Part shown: positions 16,243-24,166 of the stretch, one piece after another | Numbering within the stretch: position 1 is the stretch's first letter | Layout: every line of letters starts with the position of its first letter | Source of the DNA: QAMH01 sp900556425 | GTDB lineage: Bacteria; Actinomycetota; Coriobacteriia; Coriobacteriales; QAMH01 | Reading direction: 5' to 3' | Length of the DNA: 64,000 bases | Assembly (NCBI GenBank): GCA_902475535.1 | Contig: CABRZR010000010.1 | Location: 34,003-98,002 of the forward strand | Translations under genes and position numbers: made by a program | Notes under the pieces: generated by a model | What the model saw: only the letters and a program-made list of their open reading frames with translations | Told to the model about the DNA's origin: nothing | The model's database searches: none

Positions 16243-18501
16243 CTACTCGTCCGTAACTCGATAGATCTTGCACAGGCTGCACTTGAACGTGTTGCCAAAA
16301 CCAAGCTTTCCGATGACCTTGTGCGGCATGATGGCGTTGATGTTGTACTCGCGGAAGCTAAACAGATTGGGCTCCTCGCCATCGTCTTCCGGCATCCACC
16401 ATCCGTGATGCTCGTGGACGACACCGGGTTTCACCGCCTCGGTCACGTCAGCCATGGACTTCACGCGTCCGATCCAGTTCTCGATCCACACCCACTCGCC
16501 GTCCGCGATGCCAAGTTCGGCTGCGGTCTCCGGATTGATCTCGACCGTTGGCCAGGGGTTAATCTCGCGCAGTCGGTCGATCTGACGGTGCTCCGAGTGG
16601 AAGAAGGTATTCTTGCGTCCACCGGTTGTGAGCACGAGCGGGTACTCTGCGTAGAGGTCGGGAGTGCTGTAGGGGCTCTGAGGTGGCTCGATGAAGTATG
16701 GCATCGGGTCATCGCCAAAGGCCTCATATGCAAATGAATAGAGCTCGAGCTTGCCCGTCGTCGTCTGGAAGCCTGGCTCGCCATCCTCGCGCATAAGCCC
16801 CTTGGATTCCTTGTGGTAGATCTCCTCGGGTTGGTAGACGACAAGTTCCCTGAGTTCGTCCCAGGTCATGTCTCCGGGAATCTCGACCTTGGTCATGTAA
16901 TCCTCGACGCCGTCGTATTGTTTCCAGTACTCGGGGAACATACGCTCGCCGATCTTCATCATGAACTCGAGATCGCTCACGCCCTCGACCGTGTCCACCG
17001 CCTTGTTGCAGGCACCCTCGAAGGCGACGTTGAAGCCGTAGTGCGACTCTACGAGGCAGTTGTGCTCGGCGTAGGTCTTGAGCGGAATGACAAGGTCGCA
17101 AAGTGCCATCGTTGTCGGATTCTGGAACAGTTCGGTCGCAACGCAAAACTCGAAGCTCTCCTTCATGGCGTTAAGCCAACGCGTCTGTGCCGCGGTGATT
17201 GCGCCACCGACCACGTTCGAGCTCTGGAAGACGCCCATGCGCAGACGGTAGGGCTCTTGGGACTCGAGAGTGTCGAGCACCGAATCGGGGTGGTTGGTGG
17301 ACATGAGTTGGCACACGAACGGGAATTCCTTGGCGCCGATGCGTTTCTCGAAGAGCTCGGGTGTGACGGTACCCGCCTCCATGGCACGGTTGATCATGTC
17401 GACGTTGGTGTCATCCTCGATGGGAAGTCCGAGCGTGTTACCGCCGGGTGTATCAAGGTTTCCGGTAATGGCCATCATGGAAAGCAACGCATGACCGACT
17501 TGAATGCCGTTGGGGTTCTGGTCTACGGAGAGCCCCCAGCCAATGGAGCTCGGATGGTTTGTGGCATAGGCGCGGGCGGCCTTCACGATGTCATCTGCAT
17601 CGACCCAGCAGATCTCGGCGACCTTCTCGGGTGGATAATCCTGAACGCGCTCTTTGAGCTCGTCAAATCCATAACACCACTTGTCGACATAGTCATGGTC
17701 ATAGAGGTCCTCGTTGATGATGACGTTGAGGAGGCCCAATGCCATAGCTGCGTCGGTGCCGGGGCGCAGCTGCAGCACGATGTCAGCACGGGCTGCGAGC
17801 CATGTCATGCGGGGGTCGACCATGATGAGCTTCGTTCCGCAATCCTTCATCATGTCGATGACGGCATGACCCCAAAGACCATCGGCGTTGGACGCAAGGG
17901 GTTCCTTGCCCCAGAGCATGATGTACTTGGGAGGCGTCCAACCAGGATGGTCGTACCTATCCGGGTAGCGCGCGGCATAGTCGATCTCGGGATAGCCACC
18001 ACCCATGAGATAGGCCATCGATGACACGCGCGGCGCATAGCACGCCCAACCGGACTGCGCATAGCACGCATTTGGCGTGCCGAAACCCATGAACGCAAGC
18101 TCGTTATGGTACTTGGTTGCCTCGCGGCCCGTGCCGCAGAAGACGATGATTGACTCCGGACCATACTTCTCGGTGAAGTAGCGCGTCTTCTCCTCGAGGA
18201 TGTCGAATGCCTCGTCAAGTGAGATCTCCTCCCACTTGTCCTTGCCCCTGTCTTCGGGCGCACGCTTCAGGGGCTTGGTGATGCGATCCTTGTGATAGGT
18301 CACATCGGTGAGCGCCAGACAACGCGGACAGAGCGCTCCTTTTGTGATGGGATGCTCGGGGTCACCCTCGACCTCGACGAGCTTGCCATCCTTTACGTGA
18401 AGCTGCACGCCGCAGCCCACGGGATGACATCCCGGAGGTGACCAAGCGCAGGATCTGATGACGGTCTCGCCATCCTCTTCGCGAATCCACGGTTTAGCCA
18501 T
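16243..18501 (-). CDS. Molybdopterin-dependent oxidoreductase, catalytic subunit (DMSO reductase superfamily)
   Basis: Protein of 752 residues with no Tat signal, so cytoplasmic. An N-terminal 4Fe-4S site is formed by C18, C25, C30 and C58 (SPPGCHPVGCG ... ALCPRC). Domains then follow the bis-MGD enzyme order, with a C-terminal dinucleotide-binding region (LVLTTGGRKNTFFHSEHRQ; VHEHHGWWMPEDD). Cysteines 146 and 154 (NACYAQSGWACYAPR) lie where a molybdenum ligand is expected. The protein ends with an unusual CSLC motif (741, 744). By eye the closest relatives are acetylene hydratase, transhydroxylases and gut actinobacterial catechol dehydroxylases; the substrate is unknown. ATG 18501 follows GAGGGAAGAC. 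First gene of an operon with the Fe-S and MFS genes. Confidence 0.85.
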   Translation of the reverse strand: MAKPWIREEDGETVIRSCAWSPPGCHPVGCGVQLHVKDGKLVEVEGDPEHPITKGALCPRCLALTDVTYHKDRITKPLKRAPEDRGKDKWEEISLDEAFDILEEKTRYFTEKYGPESIIVFCGTGREATKYHNELAFMGFGTPNACYAQSGWACYAPRVSSMAYLMGGGYPEIDYAARYPDRYDHPGWTPPKYIMLWGKEPLASNADGLWGHAVIDMMKDCGTKLIMVDPRMTWLAARADIVLQLRPGTDAAMALGLLNVIINEDLYDHDYVDKWCYGFDELKERVQDYPPEKVAEICWVDADDIVKAARAYATNHPSSIGWGLSVDQNPNGIQVGHALLSMMAITGNLDTPGGNTLGLPIEDDTNVDMINRAMEAGTVTPELFEKRIGAKEFPFVCQLMSTNHPDSVLDTLESQEPYRLRMGVFQSSNVVGGAITAAQTRWLNAMKESFEFCVATELFQNPTTMALCDLVIPLKTYAEHNCLVESHYGFNVAFEGACNKAVDTVEGVSDLEFMMKIGERMFPEYWKQYDGVEDYMTKVEIPGDMTWDELRELVVYQPEEIYHKESKGLMREDGEPGFQTTTGKLELYSFAYEAFGDDPMPYFIEPPQSPYSTPDLYAEYPLVLTTGGRKNTFFHSEHRQIDRLREINPWPTVEINPETAAELGIADGEWVWIENWIGRVKSMADVTEAVKPGVVHEHHGWWMPEDDGEEPNLFSFREYNINAIMPHKVIGKLGFGNTFKCSLCKIYRVTDE

Positions 18502-18770
18502 GTCTTCCCTCTCTTCTCCTCGAATTTCGCATGTCACCGTACGCAACATGCCTTTGCAACGAGGATATGGATCGCGGCGCTTCAGGCACAATCTACAGCT
18601 TAAGACGAATCATGCAGCTGGTGTGCGCTATAGCTCTCCATCTGTTCAGCGAGCTTGGACAAAACGAATTCCATGTTCAGTTATGGGCAAATGGACGATG
18701 TCGCTTAACCGTTCCTTCGTTAGCATTGCCTTGTCGATTCAACTTCGGACAAGCCGGCGGGAGGAGAATC
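18502..18770. promoter_or_regulatory. Divergent regulatory region of the molybdopterin locus
   Basis: This 269-base gap separates the minus-strand molybdopterin operon from the plus-strand small cysteine-rich gene and must hold both promoters. A 6-bp inverted repeat GCATGT-N11-ACATGC lies at 18529-18551, close to the molybdopterin start. Copies of GGACAA occur near 18655 and 18748 and again downstream at 19077, 20401 and 20425. No convincing -35/-10 pair could be fixed. An open frame across this stretch has no ribosome site and is not called. Confidence 0.45.
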
Positions 18771-19049
18771 ATGTCCACGTCCATGCACGTATGCAATCCC
18801 TACTGCGGTAAGTGCAAACCACCTAAGGTACCCCTGCTCCTATGTCCAGGGTGCGGAACAATGAATGACCCGACAAGGGGAGATTACGAGCACTGTCGCC
18901 GCTGTGGGACAAAGCTTCCGGAGCGCAAGCTTCCCGTGCCCGCGCATTGCGCGCGCGTGGATGCGGTGTGTGCCAATCCTTGCGGGAGAAAGAACGGTTC
19001 GCCTCTTTCCAATGGCGAACGCTGCGTTTATTTCACTCCCGTTGCCTGA
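18771..19049 (+). CDS. Small protein with 11 cysteines (zinc-ribbon-like)
   Basis: Protein of 92 residues; not recognised as a characterised family. Cysteines at 8, 12, 15, 25, 28, 42, 45, 60, 67, 71 and 85. C25-PG-C28 ... C42-RR-C45 is a canonical zinc-ribbon spacing; the flanking CNPYCGKC and CANPC groups could bind another zinc or an Fe-S cluster. The ATG follows GGGAGGAGAATC, nearly the same ribosome site as the MFS gene downstream (AAAGGAGAATC), supporting real translation. The frame is open 240 bases upstream but without a site. Co-directional with the MFS gene after 119 bases and divergent from the molybdopterin operon, so a role in that system is inferred. Confidence 0.65.
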   Translation: MSTSMHVCNPYCGKCKPPKVPLLLCPGCGTMNDPTRGDYEHCRRCGTKLPERKLPVPAHCARVDAVCANPCGRKNGSPLSNGERCVYFTPVA

Positions 19050-19168
19050 GTTTCTCCAATGTGACGCTTGCGTTCAGGACAACTGGACGTTCGGGACATA
19101 TTGTCGAGAGGGGAGTCTCCCTGTTGTTTCTCCAATCCAGTAGAACTTTGCTGGACGAAAGGAGAATC

Positions 19169-20392
19169 ATGAAAGACGTCTCAAGACGGGGAAGACCTCG
19201 TTATCAAAATGCGGTGATTGTCGGATTGGTGTTGCTTGTCGTTGGCCTATCAGCCGCATGCACGCAGTACAAGGCCTCAACACTGCTTGTCACCATCGCA
19301 CCCCGCTTTTCCCTGAGTGCCGATGGATCTGCCTGGATCATGTCGATTTTCACGCTCGTTGGCATCTTCTTCGCCTTGCCAGCCGGAGGGCTGGCGCAGC
19401 GCTTTGGTTTCAAGCGTGTCATGCTCGCGTCATCGGGTCTCATTATCATCGGCTCGATTATCGGTATGCTGTCGGGCGAGAGCGGGGTCGTTCTCATCAT
19501 CTCGCGCGCTGTCGAGGGTATCTCGCTCACCTTCATCACGACCTGCGGCCCCATAGCCATCCAGCAGTGCGTCGATCCGAAGAAGACGGCGATCGCGACG
19601 GGCATCTGGGGATGTTGGGGCAACGGCGGGGCCGTCATAGCCTCCGTGCTGACCCCGCATATCTTCGGCATCGCGGGATTCGAAGGCGTCTGGCTCGCAT
19701 TTGCCGTCGTAGCCACCCTTGCGGCGCTGCTCCTCCTCTTTTGCATAAGAGCCCCAAAACGCGATATGGATGAGTCCTGCGTTTGCAGCATGCCGGGCGA
19801 CGACGAATGCGAACCCGCACGCTATAGCGACTTGCTCACACCCAATGTCGTGCTCTTTCTTGCCGGATTCCTCATCTTCAACCTCCTCATGCTGGCGATC
19901 CTGGGCATGCTCCCTTCCGTGCTCCAATTGCCGGAAAAGGGGTTTTCTCTCGAACAATCCGGTTTTGCGACGACGCTTCCATCGCTTATCTCGCTCGTGA
20001 GCACGCCACTCGTCGGCGCAATCGCCGGCAAGACCGGCCGCACCAAGCAGCTTCTCATCGTCACCATGTCCGTACTCGGCCCCTGTGTCTTCGTCATGTA
20101 CACGCAAACGGGCGTTTCGTTTTGGATTGCGGCCGTCGTGCTCGGAACCCTCGGCCTTGCCTGCATCGGGTTGCTCATCGCGGTGTGGATCGATGTCATA
20201 CCCAATCCGCGACTTGTCGCAAAGGGAATGGGAATCCTTACCCTGACGCAGTGCACGGGGCAGTTTCTCGGTACTTTCCTCATTCAGCTCCTGCTCGGCA
20301 ACGGTCTTTCGCAATGGATGCTCGCGGGCATCGTGCTTGGCATCATGGGGGTTATCGGAACCATCGTCATGTGTTTCGTGAAACTCAAGTAG
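19169..20392 (+). CDS. MFS transporter (CynX/NimT-like)
   Basis: Protein of 407 residues with 12 predicted helices and a hydrophilic Cys/Asp-rich central loop (about 195-215). The first-half signature GGLAQRFGFKRVMLASSG matches the A-type MFS loop (G-x3-D/Q-R-x-G-x-R/K). ATG 19169 follows GAAAGGAGAATC; a longer upstream frame overlaps the small cysteine-rich gene and lacks a site. Second MFS carrier of the locus, on the opposite strand from the first, suggesting separate uptake and efflux or two related substrates (inference). Confidence 0.82.
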   Translation: MKDVSRRGRPRYQNAVIVGLVLLVVGLSAACTQYKASTLLVTIAPRFSLSADGSAWIMSIFTLVGIFFALPAGGLAQRFGFKRVMLASSGLIIIGSIIGMLSGESGVVLIISRAVEGISLTFITTCGPIAIQQCVDPKKTAIATGIWGCWGNGGAVIASVLTPHIFGIAGFEGVWLAFAVVATLAALLLLFCIRAPKRDMDESCVCSMPGDDECEPARYSDLLTPNVVLFLAGFLIFNLLMLAILGMLPSVLQLPEKGFSLEQSGFATTLPSLISLVSTPLVGAIAGKTGRTKQLLIVTMSVLGPCVFVMYTQTGVSFWIAAVVLGTLGLACIGLLIAVWIDVIPNPRLVAKGMGILTLTQCTGQFLGTFLIQLLLGNGLSQWMLAGIVLGIMGVIGTIVMCFVKLK

Positions 20393-20419
20393 CATCTCTC
20401 GGACAACGGATGCCCCCTC

Positions 20420-20453
20420 GGAACTGGACAATTTCCCTCCTTTGTCCAGTTCC
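20420..20453. repeat. Perfect 12-bp inverted repeat between the MFS and TetR genes
   Basis: GGAACTGGACAA (20420-20431), a 10-base spacer and TTGTCCAGTTCC (20442-20453). No T-run follows on either strand, so it is not a classical intrinsic terminator. It lies about 100 bases upstream of the TetR start and could be an operator or an RNA hairpin protecting the MFS transcript. Confidence 0.75.
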
Positions 20454-20510
20454 GGCTTCTTATGGGACGATTTTTGGGGACATGCGTCGAAACGACCCCC
20501 TCTGCACTCA

Positions 20511-20516
20511 TATAAT
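20511..20516 (+). promoter_or_regulatory. Candidate -10 element of the tetR-like gene
   Basis: TATAAT, 36 bases upstream of the ATG at 20552. No clear -35 hexamer at the usual distance, so the promoter may depend on an activator or an untypical -35. Confidence 0.4.
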
Positions 20517-20551
20517 TGGGAGGAAGTAAGCCGTGGGTGAGGGGGGACGCC

Positions 20552-21172
20552 ATGGAGGACTCGCGCATCGAGAATGTCTACTCGAGATCTCATCAGACCA
20601 AGCTCAAAATTGCCTCGACGCTCAACATGCTTTGCACGGTCATGGATTTTTCCGAGGTGAAGGTGGAGGAGGTGGCCAGGCTAGCCTGCGTGAGCCGTTC
20701 GGGATTCTACTACCATTTCTCCGACCTGAACGAGGTCGTGACATGGCTTTCCCAGCAGTGCTATGCGAGGGGGATCGATCGGATCGGCCGGACGCTCACA
20801 TGGCTCGAGGGCAATCTCATCACGACGCATTGCATTCACAGATACAAGGATCTTTTCACCAAGGGCGGGACGAGTCGTGATTACAGCGCCGGCGTGCCTT
20901 TCTTCATCAGACATCGCCGACAAAACCTCATCGAGACGATCGTCGAATACAAGGGGCTCGAGCTCACCAAGACGCTCGCCTTCCAAGTCGAGGCGCTGCC
21001 GTACCTCGAGATGAACATGTCGAACAACTTCGGGAATGAAAAATACGAGCTCTCCGTCCAGGAATACGCCGAGCTGCTCACCTCCTGCGTCCCGCGCGAG
21101 TTGTTCGAGACACTCAACGTTCCCATCTCCCCATCGTCGATTTCGGATGACATGCTGAGCATGCTGCTTTGA
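20552..21172 (+). CDS. TetR-family transcriptional regulator
   Basis: Protein of 206 residues. The N-terminus has the TetR helix-turn-helix pattern (VEEVARLACVSRSGFYYHFSDLNEVVTWL, about residues 36-64); the rest is a divergent helical ligand-binding domain. ATG 20552 follows GAGGGGGGACGCC; an upstream TTG in frame lies on the -10 element and is rejected. Last gene of the molybdopterin/MFS locus, so it probably controls that locus in response to its substrate. The 12-bp inverted repeat at 20420 is a candidate binding site. Confidence 0.78.
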   Translation: MEDSRIENVYSRSHQTKLKIASTLNMLCTVMDFSEVKVEEVARLACVSRSGFYYHFSDLNEVVTWLSQQCYARGIDRIGRTLTWLEGNLITTHCIHRYKDLFTKGGTSRDYSAGVPFFIRHRRQNLIETIVEYKGLELTKTLAFQVEALPYLEMNMSNNFGNEKYELSVQEYAELLTSCVPRELFETLNVPISPSSISDDMLSMLL

Positions 21173-21234
21173 GGCATGGCAGTGGCGCCGAATACGTGTG
21201 CTGCACACACTGCGGTTTTCCGGTGGTGCCAATG

Positions 21235-21259
21235 AGACAAATCCCCTGTGTATTTGTCT
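21235..21259. promoter_or_regulatory. 8-bp inverted repeat upstream of guaB
   Basis: AGACAAAT-N9-ATTTGTCT, ending 54 bases before the guaB start. A -10-like TACACT lies at 21271-21276. The symmetry fits an operator, for example for purine control, but no known motif was recognised. Confidence 0.5.
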
Positions 21260-21313
21260 TATGGGTGTAGTACACTTCTCTGAAACCATTGAGAGATAGA
21301 GGAGGCCCCAGGC

Positions 21314-22831
21314 ATGGCGTTTTACTACGATGAACCATCTCATACCTTCAGCGAGTATCTGCTGGTTCCCGGATACACGACGGCGAAGAACATTCCGTCA
21401 GACGTCAGCCTGCGCACGCCGCTCGTCAAGTACAAACGCGGCGAGGAGTGCCCGCTTTCCCTCAACATCCCGATGGTCTCGGCCATCATGCAGTCCGTCT
21501 CCGGCCCGCGTATGGCCGAGGCACTTGCCCGCGAGGGCGGCTGCTCGTTCATCTACGGCTCGCAGTCTGCCGAGTCCGAGGCCGATATGATCCGTGAGGT
21601 CAAGTCCTACAAGGCCGGTTTCGTGCCGAGCGATACGAACGTCACGCCCGACATGACCATGAAGGACGTCGTCGAGCTCAAGCGCAAGACGGGTCACTCC
21701 ACCATGCCCGTTACCGAGGACGGCTCCTCCACGGGCAAGCTGCTCGGCATCGTGACGAGCCGCGACTATCGCCCGAGCCGCATGGATCCGTCCACCAAGG
21801 TCGTCGACTTCATGACGCCGCGCGACCGCCTCGTGACGGGGGAGGACGGCATCACGCTCTCCCAGGCCAACGACATCATCTGGGATCACAAGCTCAACAC
21901 GCTTCCCATCGTCACCAAGGACGGACACCTTGCCTCGCTCGTCTTTCGCAAGGACTATGACTCACACAAGGCAAATCCGCTCGAGCTTCTCGACAGCCAG
22001 AAGCGCTATGTCGTGGGTGCTGGCATCAACAGCCGCGATTACGAGACGCGTGTGCCGCTGCTTCTCGACGCAGGTGCCGATGTTCTGTGCATCGACTCCT
22101 CCGAGGGCTATTCGGATTGGCAGCGCTTCACGCTCGAGTGGGTGCGCAAGCAGTACGGAGACGAGGTCAAGGTCGGTGCCGGTAACGTCGTCGACGCCGA
22201 GGGCTTCCGCTTTCTGGCCGAAGCGGGTGCCGACTTCATCAAGATCGGCATCGGCGGTGGCTCCATCTGCATCACCCGCGAGCAGAAGGGCATCGGTCGT
22301 GGTCAGGCTACGGCTGTCATCGAGGTCGCCAAGGCGCGTGACCAGTACTTCGCCGAGACGGGCATCTACATCCCCATCTGCTCGGATGGCGGTATCGTGC
22401 AGGACTACCACATGACCCTGGCCCTTGCGATGGGCTCCGATTTCATGATGCTTGGCCGCTATTTCGCGCGTTTCGACGAGAGTCCCACCAAGCGCGTGAG
22501 CGTCAACGGCAACTACATGAAGGAATACTGGGGCGAGGGTTCGGCCCGTGCCCGCAACTGGCAGCGCTACGACGACGGTGAGGGCGGCAAGCTCGCCTTC
22601 GAGGAGGGCGTCGACAGCTACGTGCCCTATGCCGGCTCCCTGCATGACAACGTGACTCTTTCGCTTTCCAAGGTAAAGCACACCATGTGCAACGTCGGTG
22701 CGCTCGATCTCGCCGAGCTGCGCGAGAAGGCCAAGATCACGCGCGTGTCGAGCGTCTCGATTGTCGAGGGTGGCGCGCACGACGTGCTGCTCAAGGATTC
22801 GGCATCGGCGCAGTCCGCAAGCTTCCGCTAG
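21314..22831 (+). CDS. guaB: Inosine-5'-monophosphate dehydrogenase
   Basis: Protein of 505 residues, slightly longer than the usual ~490. It oxidises IMP to XMP with NAD+, the first committed step of GMP synthesis. A pair of CBS domains interrupts the TIM barrel (about 110-230; TMKDVVELKRKTGHSTMP is the start). The active-site loop reads GIGGGSICITREQ with catalytic Cys319, followed by SDGGIVQDYHM and the flap region. ATG preceded by GAGGAGG. Confidence 0.93.
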   Translation: MAFYYDEPSHTFSEYLLVPGYTTAKNIPSDVSLRTPLVKYKRGEECPLSLNIPMVSAIMQSVSGPRMAEALAREGGCSFIYGSQSAESEADMIREVKSYKAGFVPSDTNVTPDMTMKDVVELKRKTGHSTMPVTEDGSSTGKLLGIVTSRDYRPSRMDPSTKVVDFMTPRDRLVTGEDGITLSQANDIIWDHKLNTLPIVTKDGHLASLVFRKDYDSHKANPLELLDSQKRYVVGAGINSRDYETRVPLLLDAGADVLCIDSSEGYSDWQRFTLEWVRKQYGDEVKVGAGNVVDAEGFRFLAEAGADFIKIGIGGGSICITREQKGIGRGQATAVIEVAKARDQYFAETGIYIPICSDGGIVQDYHMTLALAMGSDFMMLGRYFARFDESPTKRVSVNGNYMKEYWGEGSARARNWQRYDDGEGGKLAFEEGVDSYVPYAGSLHDNVTLSLSKVKHTMCNVGALDLAELREKAKITRVSSVSIVEGGAHDVLLKDSASAQSASFR

Positions 22832-22895
22832 GAAACGCATGTCACACTCACGCGCTAAGCTACGTGCGTGATGATGACACGAACAAGGAAGCACC

Positions 22896-24113
22896 GTGGA
22901 ATTCGATACCAGGCTATTTGAGTTTACCGAGGACGAGAAGGCAGAGCTGCGTGCGCGTCACGCCGCAGTTCAGGCTATGCTCTCGCCGTATGCGTGCCGT
23001 GACGACGAGGGCATACGCGAGTTCAACCAACGTTATCAAGATCCTGACGTCTACCTTGGGCGTCCGTGCTTCGTGGTAGACGTCGAGAAGATCGTTCACA
23101 ACCCGTTCTATTCTCGTTGCGCAGATAAAACGCAGGTCTTCTCGCTCGTGCGTAACGACGACATCACGCGACGCTCCTTCCACTTGCAGGTGGTCAGCCG
23201 TGTCGGCCGTACTATCGGCATGGCGCTCGGGCTCAACCTCGATCTCATAGAGGCCATTGCCGTGGGTCATGACCTCGGGCATACGCCGTTTGGCCATCAG
23301 GGTGAGGACTACCTCTCGGATCTCTATCACGCCAGCACGGGGCGTTATTTCAACCATAACGTGCATAGCGTGCGCCTGCTCAAGACCATCGCACGTACCA
23401 ACTTGTGCCTGCAAACGTACAACGGCATCCTCACGCACTGCGGAGAGAAGACCTTCCTCGAATACCGTCCTGCGCCTTGCCCGGATTTCGATGCCCTCAA
23501 TGAACTCATCGAGTCCTGTTACATCGACCAGAGCAACATCCGCGACTTGCGTCCCTCCACGCTCGAGGGCTGCGTCGTGCGCATCAGCGACATCATCGCC
23601 TATCTCGGCAAGGACCGCCAAGACGCAGCACGTATCAAGCTGCTCGGTACGTCCGATTACGACGAGAGCCCGCTTGTCGGGAAGCTCAATCACCAGATCA
23701 TCCAAAACGTCACGCGCAACATCATCAAGAACTCGCTCGGCCATGACTACCTGGCGATGGACGAGGAGGTCTTTGCCGCAATCGACGCGATGCGCAAGGA
23801 AAATTACGAGAAGATCTATAGGAGCGACGAAGTCTCCGGGCGCATCACCTTCGTCCAGCCGATGATGGAGCGCATGTTCACGACCTTCGTCGACGATATT
23901 CGCATGGGGCGTGAGGAGTCGCCCATATTCAGGCACTATCTCGACCAGCCCATGTTGCGTTATCCCTATACATTCGAGTTGGAACATCGCCCCGAGGACA
24001 TCGCGGTTGACTTCATCGCCTCGATGACAGACGACTATTTCATCGATCTTTACGCGTTCCTTTTCCCCAACGATCCACTCAATGAGGAAGTCCACTACAA
24101 GAATTATTTTTAG
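22896..24113 (+). CDS. dgt: HD-domain dNTP triphosphohydrolase (dGTPase-like)
   Basis: Protein of 405 residues, GTG start with AAGGAAG ahead. HD-superfamily metal motifs are visible: GHDLGHTPFGHQGE near 128-141 and RISDIIAY near 229, with FNHNVHSVRLL between, typical of Dgt-type enzymes that cut dGTP (or other dNTPs) to nucleoside and triphosphate. It probably balances dNTP pools. Substrate preference varies within the family and cannot be read here. Confidence 0.85.
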   Translation: MEFDTRLFEFTEDEKAELRARHAAVQAMLSPYACRDDEGIREFNQRYQDPDVYLGRPCFVVDVEKIVHNPFYSRCADKTQVFSLVRNDDITRRSFHLQVVSRVGRTIGMALGLNLDLIEAIAVGHDLGHTPFGHQGEDYLSDLYHASTGRYFNHNVHSVRLLKTIARTNLCLQTYNGILTHCGEKTFLEYRPAPCPDFDALNELIESCYIDQSNIRDLRPSTLEGCVVRISDIIAYLGKDRQDAARIKLLGTSDYDESPLVGKLNHQIIQNVTRNIIKNSLGHDYLAMDEEVFAAIDAMRKENYEKIYRSDEVSGRITFVQPMMERMFTTFVDDIRMGREESPIFRHYLDQPMLRYPYTFELEHRPEDIAVDFIASMTDDYFIDLYAFLFPNDPLNEEVHYKNYF

Positions 24114-24166
24114 ACCCTGATGGCTTGGGCTACAATAAAGCTTCGTATGCTCAACCGGAGAAGTTC

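Noticed and set aside
20420..20453. Calling the 12-bp inverted repeat an intrinsic terminator
   Set aside because: No T-run follows on either strand; kept as an inverted repeat of unknown role.
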